From: Mycolicibacterium sp. P1-5
Lineage (GTDB): Bacteria; Actinomycetota; Actinomycetes; Mycobacteriales; Mycobacteriaceae
Direction of reading: 5' to 3'
Length of the DNA: 64,000 nucleotides
NCBI RefSeq assembly: GCF_008329565.1
Contig: NZ_NPKT01000022.1
Location: 1-64,000, forward strand
Every line of letters begins with the position of its first letter. The stretch's first letter is position 1. Shown here one piece after another: positions 16,758-25,263 of the stretch. The position numbers were made by a program, and so were the translations under genes. The notes below the pieces were generated by a model. It was not told the origin of the DNA. It saw only the letters and a program-made list of their open reading frames with translations, and made no database searches.

Positions 16758-17918
16758 CAGGCCGAGAAAGGTGGCGAGTTCGTTGTCATGGCGATCTCGC
16801 TGAAAGCGCTGAGAAGACTTCTGTGCGCCGTAGGCGAGACGACGGCGTAGGTCTTCGTCCGCTTCGAGTGCCATCAGGTTGGTAGCGAGGGCCTTGGCGT
16901 CTCCGGCAGGACTCAGTAGTCCGGCGACACCCGGTTCGATGATCTCCGGGGTACCACCAGAATTGGTCCCGCAGACGGGGAGCCCAGCTCTCATGGCCTC
17001 GACGGTGACGCGACCGAATGCCTCGCTTTGACTGCACATCAGGCCCACGTGCGCGTCGGCCCAGTAGGGGTCGAGGTCGCGGGTAGGTCCGTGAATCCTG
17101 AGCAGATCGTCAACGCCCAGGCGTTGAGCAAGACTGCGAAGTGGCTGGTGACTTCCCGTGCCCACCAGTGTCAGTTCGATGTCGACGCCGGCCCCCCGGG
17201 CAATCGAAATCGCCTCGATCGCCAGTTCTTGTCCTTTGGCATCGGAGAAGTAGCCGACCAGGATGGCGCGCAGGCACTCGCCGGGCCCGCGCTGTGGTGG
17301 CGTGCCGAGTCCCGTGTCGACCGCGGGATAGAGCACGCGGGTCTTCATCGTGGGTGCGAGCGCGAGCATTGCGTGCTCGACTGCATGTGAATTGCAGATC
17401 ACCACGTCCGACAAGCGGCTGACCAGCCGGACTGTTCGGCGGTAGCCGAACAGGAAACAGAGCTGATGGTCGTCCCTGCCGAATTCGCGGACGATCCAGT
17501 AGTGCGGGATGCGCAGGATCTTGGCGGCAATCGCGTGTGACGGAATGGTCATCGTATTGGTGAGCACCATCGTCGGGCGCTTCCGCAGGAAAAACACCAA
17601 CGCCCCCACGATGCCGGGCAGCAGCATCAGGGTGTACGGCAGCCAGCCGATCACCACATGCGGGTCGACTGGGAAGCGCGACCATTTGCCAAAACCCCAC
17701 CACGGGGTCCAAGCGATCTTGGCGTCGATACCGTCGTCCGCGCATCGCTGCGCAACGTCTCCCTTCTGCGGGATCACCGCGATGAGGTCGGCTTCCGGAC
17801 GCTGCTTCCGGATCGCCAATAGCATGTCCCGGAATCCGACGACGCCGCCGCCGCCGAACTTGCTTACGTTTGAGACCACCACGACGCGGAGAACTGGGCT
17901 GTCACCGGCGGCAAACAC
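16752..17918 (-). CDS. GT4-type (GT-B) glycosyltransferase
   Basis: About 388 residues. The N-terminal Rossmann domain has RVVVVSNVSKFGGGGVVGFRDM. The C-terminal donor domain has AILVGYFSDAKGQELAIEA, LVGTGSHQPLRSLA, and SEAFGRVTVEAMRAGLPVCGTNSGGTPEII, where the E-x7-E motif of GT4 enzymes (ExFGRVxxEA) is clear. It belongs to a different family from the five GT1 paralogs here, so it probably adds a different sugar or uses a different donor nucleotide. GTG at 17918 is preferred: it sits 7 bases after TACACT, a mycobacterial -10-like hexamer, so the transcript could be leaderless. An in-frame ATG at 17999 would add 27 residues without family resemblance. Divergent from the methyltransferase at 18069. 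Confidence 0.8.
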   Translation of the reverse strand: MFAAGDSPVLRVVVVSNVSKFGGGGVVGFRDMLLAIRKQRPEADLIAVIPQKGDVAQRCADDGIDAKIAWTPWWGFGKWSRFPVDPHVVIGWLPYTLMLLPGIVGALVFFLRKRPTMVLTNTMTIPSHAIAAKILRIPHYWIVREFGRDDHQLCFLFGYRRTVRLVSRLSDVVICNSHAVEHAMLALAPTMKTRVLYPAVDTGLGTPPQRGPGECLRAILVGYFSDAKGQELAIEAISIARGAGVDIELTLVGTGSHQPLRSLAQRLGVDDLLRIHGPTRDLDPYWADAHVGLMCSQSEAFGRVTVEAMRAGLPVCGTNSGGTPEIIEPGVAGLLSPAGDAKALATNLMALEADEDLRRRLAYGAQKSSQRFQRDRHDNELATFLGLR

Positions 17919-18068
17919 GGGCCAGAGTGTATGCGACAACCCACGGTGCTTAATCCTTATTGGGACCCACGAATGGCGGGTTGGCGTACCCTTCATCACG
18001 GCTGAACGATGCGAAACAGATGTTAGCTATGCCCGGATTGAACAAGTTATGCAGGGAGCACGTGCACG

Positions 18069-18917
18069 ATGACTGACGTCATGCCGGTCACCGATACGGC
18101 GTTGGTGACGTTGTGGTGCCGAGCGAGCGAGGCGCGGCGTGCCGACGCGATCGTCGACGATCCGATGGCGATTCGCCTGGTCGATTCGATGGACTACGAC
18201 TTCAGCAAGTTCAAACTCTCCGCCGATCGACAAGATCTCGCGCTGCGCGCGCTTGCCTTCGACACTGGTGCTCGCCGCTACCTCTCGGCCCACCCGAAAG
18301 CAACCATCGTCGCCCTCGGTGAGGGTCTTCAGACCAGTTTCTGGCGCCTCGATGCGGCCGGACTTGGTTCTGAATTTCGTTGGCTGACTGTCGATTTCCC
18401 GCCCAACATCGCGCTGCGTGAGCAGCTTCTTCCGCGCTCGGCCCGGATGTCAGCGGCTGCTCAGTCTGTTCTTGATTTCACGTGGATGGACCAGGTGAAT
18501 GCTCAGGATGGTGTGTTCATCACCGCCGAGGGTCTGCTGCCGTATTTGGAGCCGAGCGAGGCTCTCGACTTGATCTCCGAGTGCGCGCAACGCTTCCCTG
18601 GCGGTCAGATGATGTTCGACCTGCCACCCAAGGTGCAGGCGCTACTGGCTGCCCGGCCACGGCTGTGGACGGTACTGCGCGGCGACTGGCCCAGGACGCC
18701 ATTCAGCCTGACCGTGCGCGAGCTCGCTGAGTTGGCCGACACCGTGCCAGGGATTCGGGCGGTGCATGACCTGCCCCTGCCTCGCGGTCGCGGCCCATTG
18801 TTCGACACGCTTCTGTCGAAGACGCAGGGGCTGCCAATAGACCGGCCGCTTCGACGGTGGGTCGGCATGAACTGGCCGACGATCGCGACGTTGACCCTGC
18901 TCGAGTTCGACAGCTAG
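18069..18917 (+). CDS. LCM/PPM-type SAM-dependent methyltransferase
   Basis: 282 residues of the leucine-carboxyl-methyltransferase-like family (PF04072 type), common in mycobacteria. Features are the N-terminal 'TLWCRASEARR.DAIVDDP.A..LV' block, ATIVALGEGLQTSFWRLDA as the SAM-binding loop, WLTVDFPPNIALRE with the acidic SAM-ribose contact, and VFITAEGLLPYLEP. It is an O-methyltransferase by family; the acceptor could be a carboxylate or hydroxyl of the lipopeptide, lipid or sugar. It starts a plus-strand operon: its TAG overlaps the GTG of the next oxidoreductase (TAGTG), so the two are translationally coupled. Confidence 0.8.
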   Translation: MTDVMPVTDTALVTLWCRASEARRADAIVDDPMAIRLVDSMDYDFSKFKLSADRQDLALRALAFDTGARRYLSAHPKATIVALGEGLQTSFWRLDAAGLGSEFRWLTVDFPPNIALREQLLPRSARMSAAAQSVLDFTWMDQVNAQDGVFITAEGLLPYLEPSEALDLISECAQRFPGGQMMFDLPPKVQALLAARPRLWTVLRGDWPRTPFSLTVRELAELADTVPGIRAVHDLPLPRGRGPLFDTLLSKTQGLPIDRPLRRWVGMNWPTIATLTLLEFDS

Positions 18918-19906
18918 TGGCGGACAAGCTGCGAATTGGCGTTCTGGGGGCAGCCCAAATTGCGCCGATGGCGCTGATCAACCCGGCGAAGGACCATGCC
19001 GAGGTTGCGGTGGCCGCGGTGGCCGCGCGCGACGTATCCCGGGCCCAGGGTTTTGCGGCCGAACATGGCATCGGGCGGGTGCACGACAGCTACGAGGCGC
19101 TGCTGGCCGATCCGGATGTGGATGCGGTGTACAACCCACTACCAAATGGCTTGCATGGCAGGTGGACTCGCGCCGCGATTGAGGCCGGCAAGCACGTGCT
19201 GTGTGAGAAACCGTTTACCGCTAATGCGTCAGAAGCCCGAGAGGTCGCCGAGTTGGCTGCCGCGTCGGACCGGGTGGTGATGGAGGCGTTTCATTACCGG
19301 TATCACCCGTTTGCCTTGAGGACCGAGGACATCATCGCCTCAGGCGAGCTGGGCACCCTGCAGCGGGTAGACGTCGCCTTCTGCTTTCCGTTGCCCAAGT
19401 TTTCTGATATCCGTTACAACTACGCCCTCGCCGGCGGCGCCACGATGGATGCCGGCTGCTATGCGGTCCACATGCTGCGTACCTTCGGTGGCGCAACCCC
19501 GGAAGTCGTTTCGGCACATGCGAAGTTGCGGGACAGCACGGTGGATCGGGCGATGACCGCCGAGCTGCGGTTCCCGGCCGGGCACACTGGTCGGCTCCGG
19601 TGCTCCATGTGGTCTGCGGACCTGCTACGGATAAGTCTGCGGGTGACCGGTGACCGCGGCGAGCTGTACGTAATCAATCCGTTGTTGCCGCATGTCTTTC
19701 ACCGGTTTTCCGTGCGAACAGGCGGCGTAAAGCGGGTGGAGCGCTTCCCTCGACGTAGCACCTACGCCTATCAAATGGATGCGTTCGCCGGGGCGGTGCT
19801 GCGGGGCGAGCCGGTGAGGACAACGCCAGAGGATGCGATCGAGACCATGACCGTCATTGATTCGGTCTACCGCGCCGCGGGCCTTCCCGTTCGACAGCCG
19901 AGCTGA
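18917..19906 (+). CDS. Gfo/Idh/MocA-family oxidoreductase (paralog 2)
   Basis: 329 residues from a GTG that overlaps the upstream methyltransferase stop (TAGTG). Motifs: LRIGVLGAAQIAPMALI (NAD(P)-binding), GKHVLCEKPFTANASEA (catalytic Lys), GGATMDAGCYAVHMLR. It is close to the paralogs at 13281 and 19999. The presence of three copies, two in tandem, suggests gene duplication followed by specialisation on related sugar substrates. An ATG 60 bases upstream lies inside the methyltransferase and gives residues foreign to the family. Expected cytoplasmic; probably acts on a nucleotide sugar or a glycan keto intermediate, which is inference. Confidence 0.84.
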   Translation: MADKLRIGVLGAAQIAPMALINPAKDHAEVAVAAVAARDVSRAQGFAAEHGIGRVHDSYEALLADPDVDAVYNPLPNGLHGRWTRAAIEAGKHVLCEKPFTANASEAREVAELAAASDRVVMEAFHYRYHPFALRTEDIIASGELGTLQRVDVAFCFPLPKFSDIRYNYALAGGATMDAGCYAVHMLRTFGGATPEVVSAHAKLRDSTVDRAMTAELRFPAGHTGRLRCSMWSADLLRISLRVTGDRGELYVINPLLPHVFHRFSVRTGGVKRVERFPRRSTYAYQMDAFAGAVLRGEPVRTTPEDAIETMTVIDSVYRAAGLPVRQPS

Positions 19907-19998
19907 GTGAGGTTTCTGACGGTTATGTCAATTGCCGAAATTTTCCGCTGACCGTCTTCTAGTATCGCCGCGGTGGTGTGACGGAGGAGAGAGAAGTA

Positions 19999-20997
19999 AT
20001 GCCAGACAGCGCGGGCCGGGTACGCATCGGCATCTTGGGAGCTTCGAGCTTCGCGCCGACGACGATGATCAACCCGGCCAAGGAAAACCGCGACGTCGTG
20101 GTCGCGGCGGTGGCATCACGCGATCAGCCCAGTGCCGATGAATTCGCCGCCAAGCACGACATACCTAAGGCCTACGGAACTTACGAAGCGCTGCTTGACG
20201 ATCCAAGCCTTGATGCCATCTACGTCCTGGTACCGACCAGCATGCACGGTAAGTGGACGAAGTTGGCATTGGCGGCGGGTAAGCACGTGCTGGTCGAGAA
20301 ACCGTTCACCGCCAATGCCGCAGAGGCTCAAGAAATCGCTGACCTGGATGCTCAGTCTGACCGCGTGGTGATGGAGGCGATTCAGTTCCGCCACCATCCA
20401 CTGACCCGACGGGTCGAGGAAATCATTGCCTCCGGCGAGCTCGGCACATTGCGGCGTGTTGATGTCACCCTGTGCGTGCTACTACCGACGTTCAAGGCCA
20501 ACTGCTACAACTACGCCATGGCCGGCGGGGCGATGATGGATGCCGGCAGTTACGTGACGAACATGGCCCGCACGTTCGGCGGATCTACGCCGAAAGTTGT
20601 TTCAGCACAAGCGAAACTGCAGAAACCTCAGGTGGACCGGGCCATGTCGGCGGAGCTTCGGTACGCCGGCGGCCACACCGGTCGACTGCGCTGTGCGCTG
20701 TGGTCGGGCAATCTGTTTCGGGCGAGCGCGAAGATCGTCGGTGATGACGGCGAGCTGCGCTGGCTCAGCCCCGCGGCGCCGAATGTCTTCCCGCTGCTGT
20801 CGGTCCGGTCGGCCAATGGTCGGAGGTCCGAGCGCTTCTCTCGGCGTACCACCTACTCCTTCCAGCTGGAAGCATTCGCCGGTGCGGTGCTGCGCGGCGA
20901 ACCGGTGCGCACTTCTCCGCAGGACGCGGTCGAGAATATGAGCGTGATCGACGAGGTCTACCGCGCTGCGGGCCTTCCGATCCGCGAACCGAGCTGA
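19999..20997 (+). CDS. Gfo/Idh/MocA-family oxidoreductase (paralog 3)
   Basis: 332 residues. The ATG at 19999 was chosen because GGAGGAG lies about 10 bases upstream; a GTG at 19978 would place that ribosome site inside the gene. Motifs: VRIGILGASSFAPTTMI, GKHVLVEKPFTANAAEA, and GGAMMDAGSYVTNMAR. A conserved IQFRHHP replaces the FHYRYHP/LHHRYHP of the two sister proteins, and VLVPTSMHG replaces IPLPNALHG. The substrate pocket may therefore differ. It lies between paralog 2 and the second GT1 gene in one plus-strand run. Confidence 0.84.
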   Translation: MPDSAGRVRIGILGASSFAPTTMINPAKENRDVVVAAVASRDQPSADEFAAKHDIPKAYGTYEALLDDPSLDAIYVLVPTSMHGKWTKLALAAGKHVLVEKPFTANAAEAQEIADLDAQSDRVVMEAIQFRHHPLTRRVEEIIASGELGTLRRVDVTLCVLLPTFKANCYNYAMAGGAMMDAGSYVTNMARTFGGSTPKVVSAQAKLQKPQVDRAMSAELRYAGGHTGRLRCALWSGNLFRASAKIVGDDGELRWLSPAAPNVFPLLSVRSANGRRSERFSRRTTYSFQLEAFAGAVLRGEPVRTSPQDAVENMSVIDEVYRAAGLPIREPS

Positions 20998-21032
20998 CCG
21001 TTCGTGCGCGGCGTTGAAAGGCTGGATCTGCG

Positions 21033-22307
21033 ATGAAGGTGGTCCTGGCCTGCCACGGCGTCCGCGGCGATGTGGAGCCCTGCGTCGTCATTGGTCGCGA
21101 GCTGTTGCGCAGAGGCCACGAGGTGAACATCGCCGTGCCGCCGAACGTGGTCGGCTTCGCCCAAGCGGCCGGGCTCACCGCGACCGCCTGGGGGGACGAG
21201 TCGCAGGTCATGATGGACAGACAGCGTGATTACTGGACCTGCTTCTTTCAGTTCCCCTGGGACAGAAAGGAACTGGACAGATTGGGGCGGGAGATCGGAG
21301 AGATCGTCACCCGGTGCTGGACCGAGGAGGCGTTCGCGACTCTGACTTCACTGGCGGACGGCGCCGACCTAATCATTGCCGGCTACGGCTTTGAACAATT
21401 CTCGGCCAACGTTGCCGAGTACTACGACATCCCGCTGGTGACCGTGGACTTCTTTCCAACCCGAGCCAATGGCCGGGTCCTGCCGCGACTGCTCCCGCCG
21501 ATCGGCAGGGGCGTGATGAAGGCGTACGAGCGGATGGCGTGGAGCGGATCGGTCAAGGAAGTCGAGGATGTCCAGCGGCGTGCGCTTGGTCTGCCGCCGG
21601 CAGTCAGCGCCTGGCCGCGCCGAATCGCCGAACGCGGCTCGCTGGAAATCCAGGGCTACGACGATGTATGGATTCCTGGTCTGGCGGCTGAATGGGCGAA
21701 GTGGGGTGACCGACGGCCGTTTGTCGGCACCTTAACGCTAGAGTCGCCGTCGGATTCGGACGGCGAGGTCGCCGAGTGGATCGCAGGGGGGACCCCGCCA
21801 ATTTTCTTTGGCTTCGGCAGCGTGCCGGTCGGCTCGCCGGTTGACACCATCGCCATGATCGGCGCCGTCAGCGAGGAGTTGGGCGAACGGGCGTTGGTCG
21901 GGGCCGGCTCGACCGACTTCAGTAACGTTGCGTGCGCCGAGCATGTCAAGGTGGTGGGTCTGGTGAACTTCGCGGAGATCTTTCCGCGGTGCCGCGCCGT
22001 CGTGCACCACAGCGGCGCAGGCACTATCGCGGCCTGCTTGAGGGCGGGGGTGCCGCAGGTGGGCCTGTGGACCCTGCCGGACCAGGGGTTGCGGACTGCC
22101 CAGCTGAAACGGCTGAAAGTGGGCACCGGGCGGCGTTTCGCATCGACGTCGGAGGAAACGCTGGTCACGGATGTACGCAAGGTGCTGGCGCCGCACTTCC
22201 GCGCAAAGGCACTCGAGTTCGCCGCCCACATGACAAAGCCGGCGGAGAGTGTCACCACTGCAGCTGACGTTGTAGAGCGTTTCGTCCGTCTCGGACGCGT
22301 TTGCTAA
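21033..22307 (+). CDS. Gtf-type glycosyltransferase, GT1 family (paralog 2)
   Basis: 424 residues with the same layout as the other Gtf paralogs: MKVVLACHGVRGDVEPCVVIGREL at the N-terminus, FFGFGSVPVGSP before the donor site, and HHSGAGTIAACLRAGVPQVGLWTLPDQ. The donor-contacting Asp-Gln pair is intact, but the usual HHGGAGT is HHSGAGT. Its acceptor domain (residues about 50-230) differs most from the other copies, as expected for enzymes that recognise different acceptors. The gene ends the plus-strand run that starts at 18069; the convergent methyltransferase lies beyond a 320-base gap. Confidence 0.84.
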   Translation: MKVVLACHGVRGDVEPCVVIGRELLRRGHEVNIAVPPNVVGFAQAAGLTATAWGDESQVMMDRQRDYWTCFFQFPWDRKELDRLGREIGEIVTRCWTEEAFATLTSLADGADLIIAGYGFEQFSANVAEYYDIPLVTVDFFPTRANGRVLPRLLPPIGRGVMKAYERMAWSGSVKEVEDVQRRALGLPPAVSAWPRRIAERGSLEIQGYDDVWIPGLAAEWAKWGDRRPFVGTLTLESPSDSDGEVAEWIAGGTPPIFFGFGSVPVGSPVDTIAMIGAVSEELGERALVGAGSTDFSNVACAEHVKVVGLVNFAEIFPRCRAVVHHSGAGTIAACLRAGVPQVGLWTLPDQGLRTAQLKRLKVGTGRRFASTSEETLVTDVRKVLAPHFRAKALEFAAHMTKPAESVTTAADVVERFVRLGRVC

Positions 22308-22627
22308 TTTGAAGCTCCCGGGGCGCTGGGGCTCGATACAGCAAATTTCGTTTAACGAGTTCGTCGTCCGCTGGTTGCTATGGTCACGGCCGCGCCCGCC
22401 ATTACGCGCTGGCCGCCGGCAGACGGGTATACTAGCCTGCACTCGTTGACGACCCATGACCGCCGTGTGGGTGTGGGAGGCATTGGGCTGCCTACTCGAG
22501 CGCGCACGATTATCTTCTCGGAAGGGCGCATTCGCCGATGAAGATCTACGTATGTGTCAAATTCAGGCCGGTTCGGGATCATCCAACGTTCTGTTGGCGC
22601 GAGACAGCCGACTTGACTCTGGTCTCC
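22308..22627. other. Non-coding gap between convergent genes
   Basis: This 320-base stretch separates two converging genes. I see no convincing gene: the short frames inside have no family resemblance. A perfect -10-like hexamer TATACT is at 22428-22433, but no good -35 element precedes it. A 41-codon frame beginning ATGAAGATCTACGTATG at 22538 looks like the start of a protein but runs out at 22675. Together these suggest a decayed insertion or gene remnant; this is weak. Confidence 0.3.
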
Positions 22628-23389
22628 TTAATTGCGGACCAGGAATCCGTAGGGTGCGAATGACCAGCCGAACTTGTTCTCGCGGGGTGTGTCGTGCGTG
22701 TAGTCGCTGGGAAATTCCTTCTCGTACGCCTCTATAGCCTCGTACGGGCCCGGTCCCCATTCCGGAGCGACCGGATGTCCGTTGAGAAGTGAATCTTCGA
22801 CGACCATGTAGTCACCAGACGTCAGCAGGGGCCGCAGCAACTTCATTTCGGCCAGGACGTGGTCTTTCGAATGGTCGCTGTCCAGGATCGCCCAAACCTT
22901 GCCAGGATATTCTTTTCTGAGTTCCTGTATGCGGTCAGCAATCGCGGGAACCGCCGATGAAGATTCGATGAATTCGACATCTGGATCGAGCCGGGCCGCG
23001 GGCTTCAGAAGTGAATGGTCAATATCGACCGACAGTACCCTGAAAGGTTGACCGATTTGTCGCATCACGCTGGCCCAGAATAGTGCGGAGCCGCCAAAAG
23101 CCGTGCCGAACTCGATCACCAGCGACGGTTTCACCTTGACCAATATCTCCTGATAATTCCACATATCGCTAGGCGACTTATAGGTCTCGATTCCCATCCA
23201 AGTGGTGTCTTGCCACACAAGATTATTGAAGTACCATTTGGCGTACTCTTCAGGCTCCGAGCCTGTCGAACGGTAGAATAGCTGGGAAAAGAGGCGTGTA
23301 TCCCGCCGATCAGTCGCAATTTGATTCAGAATCCGCAGCTTGGTTGCCAGGGTCGAGCGTTTCGGCGCGGACTGTTGTTGACTCGGCAT
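22628..23389 (-). CDS. CmcI-type rhamnosyl O-methyltransferase (cephalosporin-hydroxylase family)
   Basis: 253 residues. Motifs of the CmcI/PF04989 family are present: LVIEFGTAFGGSALFWASVM (SAM loop), RVLSVDIDHSLL, VWAILDSDHSKDHVLAEMKLLRPLL, and DYMVVEDSLLNGHP, with the metal-binding acidic residues. Rv2959c of M. tuberculosis, a rhamnose O-methyltransferase for phenolic glycolipids, belongs to this family, so methylation of a rhamnose-type sugar is a reasonable guess. The ATG at 23389 has AGGA about 5 bases upstream. The frame stays open far upstream into the GMC gene, but that extension is antisense-like sequence. It follows GMC oxidoreductase 2 by 71 bases on the same strand. Confidence 0.83.
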   Translation of the reverse strand: MPSQQQSAPKRSTLATKLRILNQIATDRRDTRLFSQLFYRSTGSEPEEYAKWYFNNLVWQDTTWMGIETYKSPSDMWNYQEILVKVKPSLVIEFGTAFGGSALFWASVMRQIGQPFRVLSVDIDHSLLKPAARLDPDVEFIESSSAVPAIADRIQELRKEYPGKVWAILDSDHSKDHVLAEMKLLRPLLTSGDYMVVEDSLLNGHPVAPEWGPGPYEAIEAYEKEFPSDYTHDTPRENKFGWSFAPYGFLVRN

Positions 23390-23460
23390 GCCATTCCTAT
23401 TCTTGAAGCGGCCATGGTGCGGCCGAATATTAGCAGGGGTCGGGTAGCGGGGATTGCGTT

Positions 23461-25089
23461 TCACAGTCCTTGGTTGAGAATTTCGGCGACCCGTAGAGCG
23501 TTGGCTGCGACGGTCAAACTCGGGTTGAGTCCGGCACTCGACGGAAAAAATGATGAATCCACGACGTAAAGGTTGTCCACTTCGTGCGCGCGGTTCTGAG
23601 GATCCAGCACGCTCGTGGTGGGATCGGTTCCGAATCGGCAGGTGCCGCAGACGTGGCCCAAGTTCGAGTTCTCTTTCCCACTGCCCAGTCCGCGGGTGCG
23701 AAAAGGCTTCAGTACTTCCTTGAACAGTCGCAGAAAGGCCGTGTGGCGCTCGATTTCGTTGGTGTGCAATCGATATTGAATCCGCATCCGCTGTCGGCCA
23801 TCGTTCTTGGAATTCTCGGACAACAGCACTCGGTTGTCCGCGTAGGGCAGGTCCTCCATCATCGCGGCGAGAATCAGTCCGCCGGTGAAGAACTTCTCGT
23901 AGACCCGGCGCACCGCTGGGCTCATCACACGTAGCGCTTTCGCTTGCGGGCCGGGCCGATTGGTCAGCCACTCCATCGGCGGTATGGCGCCAAACGACTG
24001 CACGGTCCCGTATTTCTGGCCTCCGTAGAAGTAGAAATCGTTGAGCCCGATCTCTTTGTTGGCGCCGGTGATCGTCGAATCGGAATGCGGCCAGAGCATG
24101 ACCGGGTCGAGCAGATGGCGCATCAGGTTGCGGCCCACCATGTCTGAGCTATTCGCGAGTCCCCGGGGCCAATCGCCCGAGCGGGAATTGAGCAGCAGGA
24201 CGGGGGTCGCCAGTGCGCCCGCGGCCAGCACTATGACCTTCGCCCGCAGGGCCAGTCGGCCGGACGGATGTTCGCAGATCACCTGTCGAACCTGGGTGCG
24301 GTCGGCTTCCAGGTACATCACCCGGCATTCGCTCAAGAGCTGCGCGTCATGTTCGGTGATAGCGGGGAGCACTGCGTTGCGGCCGGGTTCGTTCTTGCAT
24401 GACTGGGCGCAGAGAAAGGTCTGGCACGTGGCGCAGCCGACCCTGTAGTCGCAGGCCATCGGCAAGTGGTACGGATGCAACCCGCTGTCTGTCAGATACT
24501 TGACGAGCGGCTGGTTATCGGCCGAAAACGGCGGTGCAGCAGGCAGATTCAGACCTGCGTCAGGCCGCAGGGGATCGGGCTGGCCGCGAACACCCAACAG
24601 CGTTTCGGCGGCGGCGTACCAGGGACGCATCTCGTCGTAGGAAACCGGCCACGCTTCCGGCACGGTCGAATCGCCCGGGTCGGCAAAATTCTGCCGGGGA
24701 GTGAAGTCCCGAGCGAAAAATCGCTCGCACACCATGCCGTAGAGCGCAGAAGATCCGCCGGTGCCGCTGCCGATGAAGGGAACAAAGCGCTTGGCGCGGC
24801 GGCCGCTGATGTCTTCGACCTCGTCGGTCGAGCGGCCGCCCCGAGCCAAGGCGTCGTAGTAAGTCCGCTTGGACCGAGTGGCGGCTGGCTCGGCTAGTTC
24901 CGGCATTGCGGAACGAATCGTTCCCGGTGTCCCTGGCAGGGTCGAGCGTCCCTTTTCGACGAAGAGCACTCGGCGGCCAGCTTGGGCCAACCGATAACCA
25001 AGCGTCCCGCCGCCCATGCCGGTGCCCACCACGATCACGTCCCAGTCGATGCGTTCCGCCTCGCCCGCAGTCACTGCGCCATCGGCCAA
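23461..25089 (-). CDS. GMC-family FAD-dependent oxidoreductase (paralog 2)
   Basis: 542 residues, a close paralog of the protein at 15042-16691. It has WDVIVVGTGMGGGTLGYRLAQ (FAD loop), the central Cys-rich CDY.VGCATCQTFLCAQSC element, and the C-terminal HEVDNLYVVDSSFFPSSAGLNPSLTVAANALR. The TTG at 25089 is chosen as start: AGGAGG (minus strand of 25096-25101) lies 6 bases upstream, and the resulting N-terminus aligns with paralog 1. A TTG further out would swallow the ribosome site. A 35-base element shared with the paralog lies upstream at 25121-25155. It is co-oriented with the O-methyltransferase downstream. Substrate unknown; an alcohol or sugar hydroxyl is likely. Confidence 0.85.
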   Translation of the reverse strand: MADGAVTAGEAERIDWDVIVVGTGMGGGTLGYRLAQAGRRVLFVEKGRSTLPGTPGTIRSAMPELAEPAATRSKRTYYDALARGGRSTDEVEDISGRRAKRFVPFIGSGTGGSSALYGMVCERFFARDFTPRQNFADPGDSTVPEAWPVSYDEMRPWYAAAETLLGVRGQPDPLRPDAGLNLPAAPPFSADNQPLVKYLTDSGLHPYHLPMACDYRVGCATCQTFLCAQSCKNEPGRNAVLPAITEHDAQLLSECRVMYLEADRTQVRQVICEHPSGRLALRAKVIVLAAGALATPVLLLNSRSGDWPRGLANSSDMVGRNLMRHLLDPVMLWPHSDSTITGANKEIGLNDFYFYGGQKYGTVQSFGAIPPMEWLTNRPGPQAKALRVMSPAVRRVYEKFFTGGLILAAMMEDLPYADNRVLLSENSKNDGRQRMRIQYRLHTNEIERHTAFLRLFKEVLKPFRTRGLGSGKENSNLGHVCGTCRFGTDPTTSVLDPQNRAHEVDNLYVVDSSFFPSSAGLNPSLTVAANALRVAEILNQGL

Positions 25090-25120
25090 ATTCGACCTCC
25101 TCAACGTGGTGGCCCAAAAA

Positions 25121-25155
25121 TGGCCTGGTCTGGGCGATTCGGGATCGTATCAACG
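25121..25155 (-). repeat. Conserved element upstream of GMC oxidoreductase 2
   Basis: Second copy of the element at 16723-16757 (31 of 35 bases identical). It lies 32 bases upstream of the TTG start of the GMC gene, in the divergent gap shared with the third GT1 gene (25264). The conservation of non-coding sequence suggests a functional promoter/operator, or recent duplication of the gene with its flank. Confidence 0.55.
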
Positions 25156-25263
25156 ATGAGCCGACGTCATGGCCGAACGCTGACTCGGGCGTCAAAAAGC
25201 GGTAATAATGGCCGTTGCTCCTGACGTTGTGCGCGCAGGACGAGGGAAAGGCCTGAGCCGGCA

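Noticed and set aside
22456..22737. A 93-codon plus-strand frame and a 41-codon frame at 22538-22675 in the convergent gap
   Set aside because: No ribosome site of quality, no recognisable motif, and the first runs into the methyltransferase on the opposite strand. Kept only as possible remnants.
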